This document shows, one piece after another, positions 45,201-56,159 of a stretch of 64,000 bases of DNA (positions are counted from its first letter, which is position 1; each line of letters opens with the position of its first letter). The notes beneath the pieces were generated by a model that did not search any database, had not been told where the DNA came from, and was given only the letters and a program-made list of their open reading frames with translations. This stretch comes from Lasiosphaeris hirsuta (lineage: Eukaryota > Ascomycota > Sordariomycetes > Sordariales > Lasiosphaeriaceae), in NCBI GenBank assembly GCA_030549175.1, contig JAUKUA010000003.1, forward strand, positions 3,224,001 to 3,288,000, read 5' to 3'. The translations under genes and the position numbers were made by a program.

Positions 45201-45674
45201 CCCTCACGCGGTCCTGCCGATGTTGTTGTCTGGGCGCTGTTGATTACGATGATGGCTTGGCTGGCTGCCGTACCACGCCGACTCCGCCAATCACCTGCCA
45301 AACCGTCTTTGCGGAGGGGTGCTCTTCGCAAACCCTCAAGCGAGATCATGACTGCTTGCGGACGGCCGTTACACGGCCACTCATAAGACGCGTGTAGAAA
45401 GATACGGTGAAGCCGAATCCCAGGGCTCCGAAGTGGTGGGTCCATAGCACTGCATGTCTCACGCGTTCCCGAGTCCCTGCCTACCCTCCCCGTCAAGCTC
45501 CCACTGGCAGGCTCGGTGCTCCGCTCCCAAGCTTGGGCCAAGGTAGCGATAGGCAAGGTGCTCCCCATCCGGCAGGTATATTGCCTATTTCTCCCCACAT
45601 CCTCCCCGTCGGATCTTTCCCGGCTTTCTGCGCACCCTCCGCACTCGGGCACGGAAATACCACACGACAGAGCC
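42300..45674. other. 3.4-kb gene-free region upstream of the JEN permease
   Basis: No ORF here carries domain or exon evidence on either strand. It includes C-rich tracts (43640-43662) and a T homopolymer of about 20 bases (44893-44912). Much longer than typical fungal intergenic DNA in this window. Confidence 0.5.
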
Positions 45675-47401
45675 ATGGAGTACTTGCACGAACCCGCCGA
45701 CCCCATCGCCAAAGGCATTTTGGCCACGGCTCGCCAGTCATGGAGCGACCTCTTCACCTGGAAGCAGCGCGTCGTCGTGTCCAATGCCTACGGCGAGACG
45801 ACAGCCGAGTGGGCTCGCCCAGCTCCGCTGCGTAACCCTTTCAGCTTGCTCGCTCAGCTGTCGGGCCGTGACTGGCTCTTTTTCATCGTTGGTTTCGCCG
45901 CCTGGAGTGCCGACGCCTTTGACTTCCACGCCCTCTCCATCCAGCAGGTCAAGCTGGCTGAGTATTATAATACCAGCAAGACGGACATCTCGACTGCCAT
46001 CACGCTGACGCTGTTGCTGAGGTCTATCGGCGCCGCCGCCTTTGGTCTCGCCGGCGACAAATGGGGACGCAAGTGGCCAATGGTGCTCAACATGCTCATT
46101 CTCGGCGTGTTGCAGATTGCCACCATTTACAGCGCGACGTTTTCACAATTCTTGGCTGTTCGTGCCTTGTTTGGTTTGTTCATGGGCGGCGTGTAAGTTT
46201 GTCTTGAGACACAAATATGAAAAAGAAAAAAAAAGAAAAAAAATTCAAAGGAAGCTTGCTGACGCTTTGATGTCACAGTTATGGCAACGCCATTGCAATG
46301 GCGCTGGAAAACAGCCCCGTTGACGCCCGTGGTTTGATGTCGGGTATCCTTCAACAAGGGTATTCGTTCGGCTACGTGTGCGCGGCCTGTGCCAACCTCG
46401 GCGTAGGGGGAGAGAAGGACAGTTGGAAGACTGTCTTTTGGATCGGGGCGGGCGTGTCCATCGGAGTTGGCGTTATCCGCTGCTTCTTTCCCGAGTCAAA
46501 GCAGTTTTTGGAGGCCAGGAAGGAGGGCAGGAACCAGGCTCATCCGTCTGCGTTTTGGAAGGAGACCAGGATCATGCTCCGTCAAGAGTGGAAGATGTGC
46601 ATCTACTGCATCATTCTCATGACTTGGTTCAACTGTGAGTCTTGCATACACTTAAATCCCAGCTGCTCGGTTGTTAACAGCCCTCTAGACTACAGTCACA
46701 CGTCGCAGGACAGCTACACGACTTTCATGCTCACCCAGAAGGAGCTCAACAACTCTGGCGCCAGCCGCGCCAGCATCATCATGAAGGTCGGTGCATGTGT
46801 CGGCGGCACTATCATTGGCTACATCTCGCAGTGGTTTGGCCGTCGGAGAACCATTGTGGTTGCCGCTATCGTGAGTGGCTGTCTCATTCCGGCCTGGATC
46901 CTTCCGCAGGGCGAGCGGTCTCTGTCGGCGTCGGGCTTCTTCATGCAGTTCTTCGTCCAAGGCGCCTGGGGTGTCATCCCCATCCACCTCAACGAGCTGT
47001 CGCCACCAGCATTCCGCTCGTCGTTCCCAGGCATCACGTACCAACTGGGCAACATGATCTCGTCGCCCTCGGCGCAGATTGTCAATGCCATTTCCGAGAG
47101 CCATCACGTCACGAGTAACACGGGCAAGTCGGTGGAGGCGTACGGGCCGACCATGGGAATCGCAACGGCCATCATTGCTCTGGGGATCGCTGTCACGACA
47201 GCATTTGGCCCCGAGAAGCGCGGGCGCGAGTTCGAGAAGACGAAGCCGGCCGGCATGAATGTTCTGCAGGAAGGCAAGCGGGTGGACGACCTGGAAGCGG
47301 ACGCGGGCGCGGGAACACCGTTGCCAAGCAGTGATCTCGAGACGAAGAAGGCTGTTCAACAGGTCGAGGAGGCGCCTGTGAGGTCGTCGCTGGAGAAGTG
47401 A
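45675..47401 (+). CDS. JEN-family monocarboxylate/proton permease (MFS)
   Basis: Exons 45675..46192, 46279..46634, 46689..47401 (528 aa). The join of exons 2 and 3 builds NYYSHTSQDSYT at about 291-302, which matches the JEN signature N-x2-[S/T]-H-x-[S/T]-Q-D-x3-T, needed for transport in yeast Jen1. MFS features: first helix DWLFFIVGFAAWSADAFDF, the GDKWGRKWP loop between helices 2 and 3, GFMGG-like LFGLFMGGVYGNA, and WFGRRRT in the second half; about 12 membrane segments in all. Cytosolic N and C tails are hydrophilic; the C-tail is Lys/Glu-rich, as in transporters controlled by ubiquitin. Expected role: lactate/pyruvate or related acid uptake at the plasma membrane. The JEN1/JEN2 subtype (mono- versus dicarboxylate) cannot be decided here. 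Confidence 0.92.
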
Positions 47402-48135
47402 GGACGCTAGGACCTAGGTCGTTATAGGGTCAAGGGGACGCCGCTGGCTTTTTGACGGCTATCGAACTTTTGACATGATTATGAAAGCGTTGGCTAGCAC
47501 TTTGTATGCGAAATAATAATCTCAATGAAGAAATGAATACAATGTATTAGCTCGGGTTGGCTCACGGCCAAATGTGGCTGGTGGGACTGCTCGCAACTTG
47601 ATATCGGTTACTACCTTTGACAGCAAGTAAGTTGTCTCTCCTACTGGTGTCCCCATGAATGATCCATAGTGCTGACCCTGCTCAGGGAGGCTGTCATACG
47701 GTGCACTTGCCGGTTCAAGGATGGCAAACAAGATATCGAGGTCAGGCCATCCCCGGTCAAAAGCGCATTCGCCACCGTCGACATCCTTGCAGCCATCCCC
47801 AATCTCAGCCATCTCCGAGTTGAGGACCTTACTTACCCGGCCGCGTTGACTAAAGCCCTGAGCAACATATAGTTGTGCATAGAGAATGTCACAACTCTGA
47901 CTATGAAGGTCGGAGTGCATCTCTGAAAGGGATACCGCGACGAAGCGGTTGGCAATGGGGCCTAGGATCCTCTCCTATTCTCAGTGGTCTTTCGATACCT
48001 ATGTAGGAATATTGGTAGTTTTGTTGTTGAGCGGCGGTTGCTTCCCTCGGGAAGCTTAGGAAGCTTGAGATATTTCACATTTTCACCTATGCCCATGGTG
48101 GTACCTGGGCCGGCAACAACTAGCATGGCATTTCC
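47402..48135. other. Intergenic; one unsupported ORF
   Basis: About 730 bases. A minus-strand ORF (47522-47920, 132 codons) with FMGTPVGETTYLLSKVVTDI looks somewhat protein-like but I do not recognise it and see no intron support, so it is not called as a gene. Confidence 0.4.
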
Positions 48136-48330
48136 TTAGACGGTCGATGCCGGCGATGCCCCGGCACAGACATCACACTTGCCAAACTTTGTCTCTCCGG
48201 CCTGCTGTGCACGTCCGCGTTGTTGTGCGGGACAGCACTGCCGTGCGGCGCGGGCAGTTTCACACCAAGTGATGTCGTAGGCCCGGTCGCATCCACATTC
48301 CTCGTAATGATAGAACTGATCGTCACACAT
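48136..48330 (-). CDS. Small Cys-rich fungal protein
   Basis: 64 aa, single exon: MCDDQFYHYEECGCDRAYDI then TWCETARAARQCCPAQ, ending EKFG-like GETKFGKCDVCAG. The spacing CGC...C...CC...C-x2-C resembles a widespread family of short fungal proteins that begin with M-C and a Y/H-rich stretch, often with a C-terminal zinc-binding-like C-x2-C. Function unknown. No signal peptide, so probably intracellular. The reading frame is short and the assignment rests on Cys pattern only. Confidence 0.5.
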   Translation of the reverse strand: MCDDQFYHYEECGCDRAYDITWCETARAARQCCPAQQRGRAQQAGETKFGKCDVCAGASPASTV

Positions 48331-49681
48331 CTTCCTCGTATGTACTCGAGGGATAGGTGGTTCGTGCTGTAGGTGCTAAAGGTGCCGCCGAGTGCTATCG
48401 CAGTCCCAAAGCCGGTTAGTCGTGCGAAGGCTAGGAGTAACGGGAAAATGTTGCCCTATAATATAGGCGCCTCACCTTGGCCGCCAAAACGGACATGCAG
48501 ATCCTATGTTGTTGATTGTTGCAATAAGGGGTGGTTCTGGAATGAAAAGAGGATAAATGCGGGGCCAAACACTCATGTGACTGGCCAAGTGACGGCTTGG
48601 AATACAGCGTCGGTCTATTCCCCGCCTCCTTCCCAGCATCACGTCTCGCCTGGCCTCACCACCGGCGCCTCAATCAACACCGCAATCCCCAAATGGAACC
48701 GAGAACCCAAACAACCAGCACAAAACAGACGGGGCAACTCAAATCGACTACCACTCGTTTTTGCTTCAGGGTGCGGGTGGAGGATGTTCCAGGCCCGCCG
48801 CTAGGTCGGTCCCTGACTCTTGCAAACGACTTCTTGAGACGAAATTTTTGTCGCAGCTTCAGCTGGGAGAGCGACTACGTCTACACGCCTGTGAACATTG
48901 GCGGCCAGGGGAAGGTGTGGGTACTTCTCGATGTCGACAAGAATGTGGAGCCGAAACCAGATCTGAAAGACGTCGAGCTCGTCACTTTCAGGGTCAGAGC
49001 CATCAAGGATTCATTGTGAGAGATTCATAGGGTCCAGCACAGTGAGCTGGCTGACTTTGAGACACTAGAGAGTATGAGAGGGTGCATTACGCTGGCATTC
49101 GCTCGTATACCTCCATCTTCCCCTGGGGTGGCAGGTCGATGCAGCCTGTGCAGGACTGGCGGACTCTGAGCGGCCGGGAAGGGGAAACCCAGCATCGCCA
49201 ACCGGTCGTCATGGAAGATGTAGGTATAGAGGGGAGCTCGGCCTGATGGAATCCCACATTCTGGCTAGTACCCGATCCACCGCAATGCATCTAGTATCAG
49301 GGCGACTTTCTAACAGGGGCTACAGGGCCAACGTTAGGCACTTAGGTACACCATAATCCTAGTGCGCACTAGTGTTGCTGGCGCAGGGAGAAAGTAGTGA
49401 ATGGCTGTTGATGGGAAACGGGGAAAGTTACGGGGAGTTGACAGAGCTCATTGTATAGCGCAGAACTTGACGGCCATCAAGTAGCAAACAGTTGAAGAAT
49501 AGGAGCATGACCATTCCAATCGGCAGTAAATAACTTCATGTAACCCCTGAAAATCCAAGCTTAGGCAGTTGAGGAAAAAGAATATGTAACATATGGTTGT
49601 TTCTGGTTCTGATTTCCATCCCACTCACTCACCCCTGTGACTCCCAAAAACATCTGCGCCGCCTAGAAGCCTCAGGCTGCC
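48331..49681. other. Gene-poor stretch
   Basis: About 1.35 kb. A plus-strand ORF (48597-49019) ends in WESDYVYTPVNIGGQGKVWV then LLDVDKNVEPKPDL, which is protein-like; without an upstream exon or a family match I leave it uncalled. Confidence 0.4.
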
Positions 49682-51391
49682 CTAGTTATTCCCTCCATAG
49701 ACTGCAAAGAGCACTCCCGTCTCTCCCGGAGAAGGTGCAGGGTTGGCCTGCCAAACTGGCGGCGTTGCTGTGGCATATGCAACGTGGGGCTGAGACGCAG
49801 GCCACGCAATGTCGGGATGCTGAGTGTGGAAAGGCGTCTGAGCCTCAGCCTGGCCACCTGGTCGGGTTTGGTCCTGATGTGGTATGGGAAAGGCCAAGGG
49901 GGTGGATTGCACCTCCCCTATGGACCCGACTTTGGGTGCCAAGTGATGAAACTTTCTCGGCCGTGACTGGGCTGGAGCGCGAGAGGCCCGCCGTTTGCGG
50001 TTGTTGATGGCCGAGGGGACCCGTTGCTTGCTGGCGCTAGAGTTGCCAGTAACCCTGACTTTTCCCTCTCCGGGGTTTGCAGCGTTAGGGTCACCGGCTG
50101 ACTTGTTCCGGGGCAGCCCTGCGAGCAGCCGTTGCTTGAAGGCTGGCAAGTGCTTGTTCTTGCTTTCGGACTGGGCCTCCCTGAGGAAATCTAGCGTTTT
50201 CCCCAAGTTATGCTCCGGAGTTCCCCATTCCATGTCGGCCATCTTGGTCTCGAAACGAGCCAGCGTTTCAGTCGAGATTTGGTCATGAAGCTTTTCAACC
50301 TCGTCATACTCAGCAGGGGCTGAAGGATCGTAGTCTGCATTGGAGCGAGCTGTCAGCGGGTTCTGATTCGATAGAGGCCAAAGCAGTGCCTCTATAGATA
50401 CTTGAACGGAAATTGATTTGCCTACACTGGTCGGGGATCTGGGTGCTGTCATCGTCTGGGAACAAGGCCATCCAAAGCGACTCCCAGCTGTCAACTTTAT
50501 CTAGGTCCTTTCTTGATGTCAACTGGCCCTCAATTGACGGGTAAATACCGTCTTCGGGGTTCTCCCTGCGACTCGTTAGCATGATCCCAGAAGATAGGGG
50601 GTAATAGAACACATACGGGCGGACTTCGCCTTGTTTGGCTGGTTGAAATTGGTGATGCTTCCTGATATGGGTCCTGATACCAAGAAGGGGTTAGAATTAA
50701 AGGCTCGATTACGATACAGTGCCGGGGTTTAGGGGGAGGGCAGCAGACTTGAGAGTGGAGATTTTCGTATGGGTCCGGTTACACTGCGGGTAGCAGAGTC
50801 GATTGAATTTTTGCCTGTTGCGTTTTTGGAATGGGCAGGCCAGCCCATCTCCTGAAAATTGGGCGTCACCTTGGCTGTTTCCGGCGTCCCCAGTTGATGT
50901 AGAGGGGCTGTTTTCCAGCAGAGCATCGATGCTGCGATCTTGACCATCACCCGCCTCGCCCGCGGCGCGCCATTTCGACCAATCATATGCAGAGCCTTGA
51001 CTCCCGCCGGATGCATTTTCAAGTTGTGATGGAAACCCGAACGTCGGGCGTGTGAAACATTCATCCAACTTGAGGCGTGTACGTGCATGTCAGCAGCCCA
51101 AAACTGGAAAACACGGTTGAAATTCATGACTCAGGCGGGACTCACCTTGAGCGAGTGTTGCCGGCCCATGGCCCCGGGATTGTTCAAGTTGTCGTTGAGA
51201 GACAAATCGGCTATGCCCCCCCGCACGCCACACAGCTCATGGGCCGGCATTGGGGGGGGTTTTAGACCATCTCCATGGTACGAGTACAACTCTGAGACGG
51301 AGACATGGCTTCGCCGTTCAAGGCCAACCGAAGCTTGGCGAGAGTCCTGCTGGGGGCCTGGGTTTGCAATCAAGTTGGAGGTTGGGGCCAT
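49682..51391 (-). CDS. C2H2-type fungal protein of unknown function
   Basis: Exons 51391..51146, 51068..50785, 50673..50617, 50565..50426, 50334..49682 (459 aa); phases agree throughout. Key blocks: GLACPFQKRNRQKFNRLCYP joined to THIRKHHQFQ, then PENPEDGIYPSIEGQL, WESLWMALFPDDDSTQIPDQ. This order (ACPFxKRxP...C, H-I-x-K-H, then W-x-x-LW-x-x-LFP) matches a large fungal family of probable zinc-finger proteins with a C-terminal linker. In relatives I remember a C-P-R-C pair after HIxRKH, which is missing here. The exon 2 donor (GTGTAA) is weak, chosen for phase. A Lys/Arg-rich NLS-like run (NNRKRRASRAPAQSRPRKF) in the last exon suggests a nuclear protein. Confidence 0.6.
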
Positions 51392-53154
51392 GATGCTTCT
51401 TCGGAAGTGTCCTTTCAAGATGGCTTATAAGTCCTGCCGGGTCAAGAAGTGAAATGTAACGCGTCTGTGCGCCGATGAAAGTGCTGTTCTAACAAAACTT
51501 GAATTTTGCCGAAAGGGGGCAAGGTGGGAAGTCCAAAAAAGGGCGATGGAAATTGACTTGTTTCGCTTGCACATTCCCACGGCGAGTCTGCAAATTTATA
51601 GAAAACACATGACATGATACTTTCTCTCCCGAGCCGTATACTTGTTCATTGTACTCGGTGCCGGATTATGGGCGGCGGCATTCCTAAGGATTCCATCCGG
51701 TCGCGGATAGGGGAGATTAGCACCCGCCGGTATACCCCGTACATACACCCCATGATAACGCACAGAGCCTCAAGGGAGCAGCAGGTCGACATCATGATTG
51801 GTTTACTATGGCCTTCGTGAACTTACCTCGAATCGGGTCACTGACGATCCCAGCGCTCACCGAGAATGCTTGAGCTGGGAGCCAGTGCCAGCCGGACAGG
51901 TGTCGATTGCAGTTGGTGCGAATCCTGAGCGGTATTCACACAAACCATCTGCTTACTTCCGCGAAGCGCGGTCTTGTCACCGACTTTCCGCGCCGTCGCA
52001 TCCTGTTAGTTTCGAGGCTGCTCAGCGCGTGTAAACACCGAGGGCACGAGTGGCCAGAGAGGGAGCCAGAGAGGTGGCCGGAGGGGTGGCCAGATACCAA
52101 GATTAGGACTTGACAGGGCCCAACTACGCAGCACGGCCTAACTTCCATGTCCCAACGCAACGCATATATAGGGCTGGAATATTCTCAATTGCTCGAGGGG
52201 GGGCGGAAAAGGCACGGAGAGCCGCGCCTAGGGCGACTCCCTATAGTTGTACTGGACAAACGAGTTGTAGGGGCTGTACAATTGATAGACCAGCCAACAC
52301 ACGTCACAGACCGTGTAACACGGGCCGACCATGCTCATCTCACCGTAGCAGTCAGGGTACGTGTCCGCCATCGACCTGCATGCCGTGTTGTGGCGTGCGT
52401 GGAGGGCAGCTTGGGGCACTTGCTGGCTGCCTGCCACCCTGGCACTCGCTGCCGGCCGGGGGCTGTGTGCATACTGAGCCAGAGCGTTGGGACGACCTGG
52501 CCGCTGAGAAGCGGCCAAAATGACGGGGAGAGACGAGGCACCAGTCCTCGGCACCAGTCCTCGGCACCGCTTCTATTTCCTTCCAGTCGCGTCACCCCCC
52601 GATCAAGCCGGAGCGAAACGGAAGGACGACGAAGCAGCCATTGCATGAAATTGTCGTGTTGCGGCCCGCGGCTCGGAAGACTGTAAGCTAAGTTAAGCGT
52701 CGCTACTCGTAGTTGGGATACTTTTGGTGTCATTGAGTACGCCTTGGAAAAAAAGAAAATTTGACAAAAAACGGCGGGTTGCGCGGAGGGATTTCGAAAT
52801 GCGATGCACGCCAGCATTTCGTATCAATGATGGACGTGGAGTGGAAGCGGCCCATTGGACACTTGATGGGGTCCAACTTTTCATCCGATTTCTATCGCTG
52901 GTAGGTGCCTCCACAACATGAGTGAGCCGCGCCCCACCCGCCTCAGCCCTGTCTTCACAATCCGCCACCTGGTCCGTGTCACGGCAACGGTGACTGGCAA
53001 AGATCACATGACCATTCTGTCAGCTGTTCCTCGGCTTTTGTCTTTCCTGGCCGACCAGCGCTCGCCGGCACTCGCTAGAGCTTCGAGCTGCCGCGAGCTT
53101 GGCTATTCCCATCATCCCCCCCTCCCCAACTCGGAACAGCATCACCGCAAAAAG
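51392..53154. other. Gene-poor stretch upstream of TAF6
   Basis: About 1.8 kb. On the minus strand near 52228-52370, MADTYPDCYGEMSMVGPCYT then VCDVCWLVYQLYSPYN is aromatic and Cys-rich and could be a small gene (start 52371), but I know no relative. A 13-bp duplication GGCACCAGTCCTC lies at about 52538-52566. Confidence 0.4.
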
Positions 53155-54607
53155 ATGGCGACCCAAGAGGGCCCGAAGCTGTTGTGGAACCAAGACAACG
53201 TCAAAGATGTCGCCGAGTCGGTAGGCATTTCCCTGGCCGAGGAGCCACTGCGAATCCTCACGCAGGATGTCGAATACCGCATCGGCCAAGTCATCATCGA
53301 GGCTTTGCGCTTCATGCGCGCCGCGAACCGCACTACCCTAACCGTCCAGGACGTCTCCCAAGCCCTCCGGGTGCTCGACATTGAGCCGCTGTACGGATAC
53401 GAGTCGACGCGTCCGCTGCGCTACGGCGAAGCCAGCCTTGGACCTGGCCAGCCGCTCTTCTATCTCGACGACGAAGAGGTCGACTTCGAGAAGCTGATCA
53501 ACGCGCCGCTGCCCAAGGTGCCACGCGACACAAGCTTCACTGGTGAGTACTACTTTTTTTAAACGCGCAATTCTACGCGCTAACCATGATTTGTCTGTCC
53601 CAGCCCATTGGCTTGCTGTTGAGGGCGTGCAGCCTTCAATCCCCCAGAACCCCACGACCGCCGAGACCTCATCCAAAGAACTCCTGCCCAAGGGCCCCGG
53701 CGCAAACCCCGCCCTGGCTGCGCTTGCGGGCAACGACAATGTCACCTTCAGACCTTTGGTCAAGCACGTCATCAGCAAAGAGCTCATCCTCTACTTTGAC
53801 AAGATCCAGGCTGCCATCCTTGATGACGACCCCGACGATGAGAAGATGCGCCTGCGCGCCGCTGCGCTCGACTCGGTTCGCGCAGACCCAGGCCTCCACC
53901 AGCTCCTACCATACTTTGTCAACTTTATTACGAATCAAGTTACACACCGGCTTGACGATCTCTTCGTCCTTCGCCAGATGATGGAGCTGGCCGAGGCCCT
54001 TATTCAGAACCCTAACCTCTATCTCAATCCCTACGCGAGTTCTCTATCTGCGCCCGTTCTCACCTGCCTGATGTCTCGAAAGCTCGGCGGGTCAGAAGGC
54101 GGTACAGACCCTATCCAAGACCAGTACAAGTTGCGGGAGCTGGCGGCTAGCTTGCTGGGTATGATCGCGAAGAAGTATGCCAAGGACAATGCCCGGCTGC
54201 GCCCCAGATTGACGCGTACCTGCTTGAAGAACTTCCTTGACCCGTCGCGCTCGCCCGCGGTGCTCTTCGGCGCCATTTGCGGTCTCTCGGCCACAGGCGG
54301 CCCCGAAGCTGTGCGGGTACTGGTGCTCCCGGTCATGAAGAGCTTCAACAATGAAATCCTCCAACCACTTCACGACAAGGGCGAAGTCGGAACGCTTCAA
54401 TATGAGGCGCTGGTCGGCGGGGTCATGAAGGCTGTAGAGACACTGGCGGAAGGTGCTGCCGTCTCGAACGGCGTCAACGGCATGGATTTGTCGAGGGAAG
54501 CCGAGCAAGTCACCGACTTCCTCGGACCGATAATTGGTCAGCGAGTTGCGCAGCTGGAAAACCACGCTCTGAACAGGGCCATTCTTGAGGTTAGGCATCT
54601 AGAGTAG
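53155..54607 (+). CDS. TAF6: TFIID/SAGA subunit TAF6
   Basis: Exons 53155..53542 and 53604..54607 (463 aa); the intron (GTGAGT..GTCCCAG) joins [16 protein letters not shown]. The N-terminal histone fold (about 10-75) reads [40 protein letters not shown] and [20 protein letters not shown]. It is followed by the [12 protein letters not shown] / [16 protein letters not shown] linker typical of TAF6, and a HEAT-like helical C-terminus ([20 protein letters not shown] and [20 protein letters not shown]). TAF6 pairs with TAF9 through its histone fold in TFIID and SAGA and works in RNA polymerase II initiation. The upstream ORF start at 52918 is out of context; ATG 53155 fits the family N-terminus. 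Confidence 0.95.
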
Positions 54608-54622
54608 AGTTCTGGATCGCTT

Positions 54623-54973
54623 ATGGAATGCCGAGAGATGTGGGGCTTTCCAATGCTGTCAAACACCCAGGAACCAGCAAGCATTCAAGAGCTAGCAGCT
54701 CTGCAGAAACCAACAGTCATGCAAAAGCTAACAGGCACACAAGAGTCAGCAGGCATAACGGAGCCAGCAGGCATGGAAGAAACGGCAGACAGCCAGAAGC
54801 CAGGAAGTAAGCGGAAGAGGGCGAGTGTGTCGAAATCGGCAGGGAACAAAAAGGCTCGGACCAAGGCGGTGGTGAATCATAGAAACAGTGAGAGGCCGGG
54901 CCAAGAGCCTTCCACCATCTTATCAGCGCGGCGTTCGGGGACTCCGGGGGTCAAAAAGGGACGGCGTGCCTAG
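54623..54973 (+). other. Basic low-complexity ORF just after TAF6
   Basis: A 116-codon ORF begins 16 bases after the TAF6 stop. The first half is built of imperfect 15-21-nt repeats (CAGCAGGCAT-, CAAGAG- type) coding for Q/E/T/A-rich peptide such as TGTQESAGITEPAGMEETAD; the second half is Lys/Arg-rich. It may be 3' UTR minisatellite DNA of TAF6 that happens to be open, or a young gene. Not called as a CDS. Confidence 0.3.
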
Positions 54974-55353
54974 GCGGAGATTGTGATTGTTTCGGCGGTG
55001 GGAGTTTGGTTACCCGTGGGCCTTTCAGTCGGCCTGGTAAAATACCGGGCATATATCTATTAGTCTCGCGCATCATAAATTTGGTTGATGTATTTCAGTT
55101 GCGCCCCGTTGATTTGGTTCTATGACCCCTCATCGTGACAGAGTAACATGTTCTCTTGCGACTGGAATAAGCCATACAAGTTGTCTTGCCCTGCCTGGTG
55201 CCCCAGACAACCGGCTATCGTGACAATTCCCGGCCCACCGCCCCCCAGCACCTTGCTCCCTCGCCGTAATTTAATCGTCCCTATCCAGGTACCCGCCTCC
55301 GCCCCATACACATCAGCAACACCCGCCGCCTCCGCAACTCACTTGCCACCGAA

Positions 55354-56159
55354 TTAAAGGAAGAAAGCAAGGTACACGCCACCCACGATCGAGGCGCCCC
55401 AAACATACCACCCACCCTGGACGATGGTCCTCCGCTGGAAGCCGACACCCAGGTCATAGACGAGGTGGCGCGTGCCATTGAGGCAGTGGAAGGCGAAGGG
55501 CCAGGCGAGGAGGAACTTGAGGCCGCCCTTGAGGGCGAAGGGCAGGGCGCCGACGGCGGCCGCGATGGACGCGCTCTCGAGGTGCCAGCCGACGAGCGGC
55601 GCAATCAGGTACGCGCTGCCAAAGACGTACAGGCCGCCGCTGAAGATGGAGCCCGTGATGCGGTTCCAGATGGACCCGCCAAAGTACGTCTGCGACTTGT
55701 CGTAGATGTCGAGATGGGGGCTCACGGGCCGCGAGAGGCGCTGCTTGGCCAGGATCGAGTCGCCGTCGGCGGGGGTGAGCTTTTGGGTCGTGACGGGTCT
55801 GTTTGGGTGTTTGCCTTTGTTAGTTCATGTTGAGCCGGTTGCTTTTGCTCGGCCGGCGCCAGGGAGGTCGCGGGAGAGCTCGGAAGCACGGAAAGGGAGG
55901 GGGAGGGCGACCTACCTCGTCTGCGTATTGTTGGAGAGCGGCGAAATCAGAGCGAGCTTGGCGAAATTGTTGGTGAAGAAGGCGCTGGGGTTGCCGGCGA
56001 CTGCAGATCGCGCATTAGCTGGAGCTCTTGACGAACATACACATGCCCAGCTCCTCGCCCCCTCGACAACCAGCGAGTCGGCGATCTTTTCTCTGCGACC
56101 AATAGAGTCAATTGCGTACCTCGGCGGAGCGCCGTCGTTCCTAGGCGCTGGGCAATCAT
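55354..56159 (-). CDS. Succinate dehydrogenase cytochrome b560 subunit (SDHC)
   Basis: Exons 56159..56120, 56000..55916, 55798..55354 (189 aa), all GT..AG. Residues 1-45 form an Arg/Ser/Thr-rich, acid-poor mitochondrial presequence (MIAQRLGTTALRR...). The core has the family signature SRPVSPHLDIY, WNRITGSIFSGGLYVFG, three membrane helices, and FHCLNGTRHLVYDLG with His146 and His153; the H-x6-H motif carries an axial ligand of heme b in this family. Arg and Ser of SIWNRITGS are at the expected ubiquinone-site position, the place where carboxamide-fungicide changes are found in related fungi. Anchors succinate dehydrogenase in the inner mitochondrial membrane. An intron splits the presequence after 13 codons. 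Confidence 0.93.

Noticed and set aside
46685..47359. 224-codon minus-strand ORF opposite the JEN permease
   Set aside because: Antisense shadow of the permease third exon with arginine-rich, non-natural composition.
47522..47920. 132-codon minus-strand ORF after the JEN permease
   Set aside because: Partly protein-like but no family match, no exon partners and it overlaps the likely permease 3' flank.
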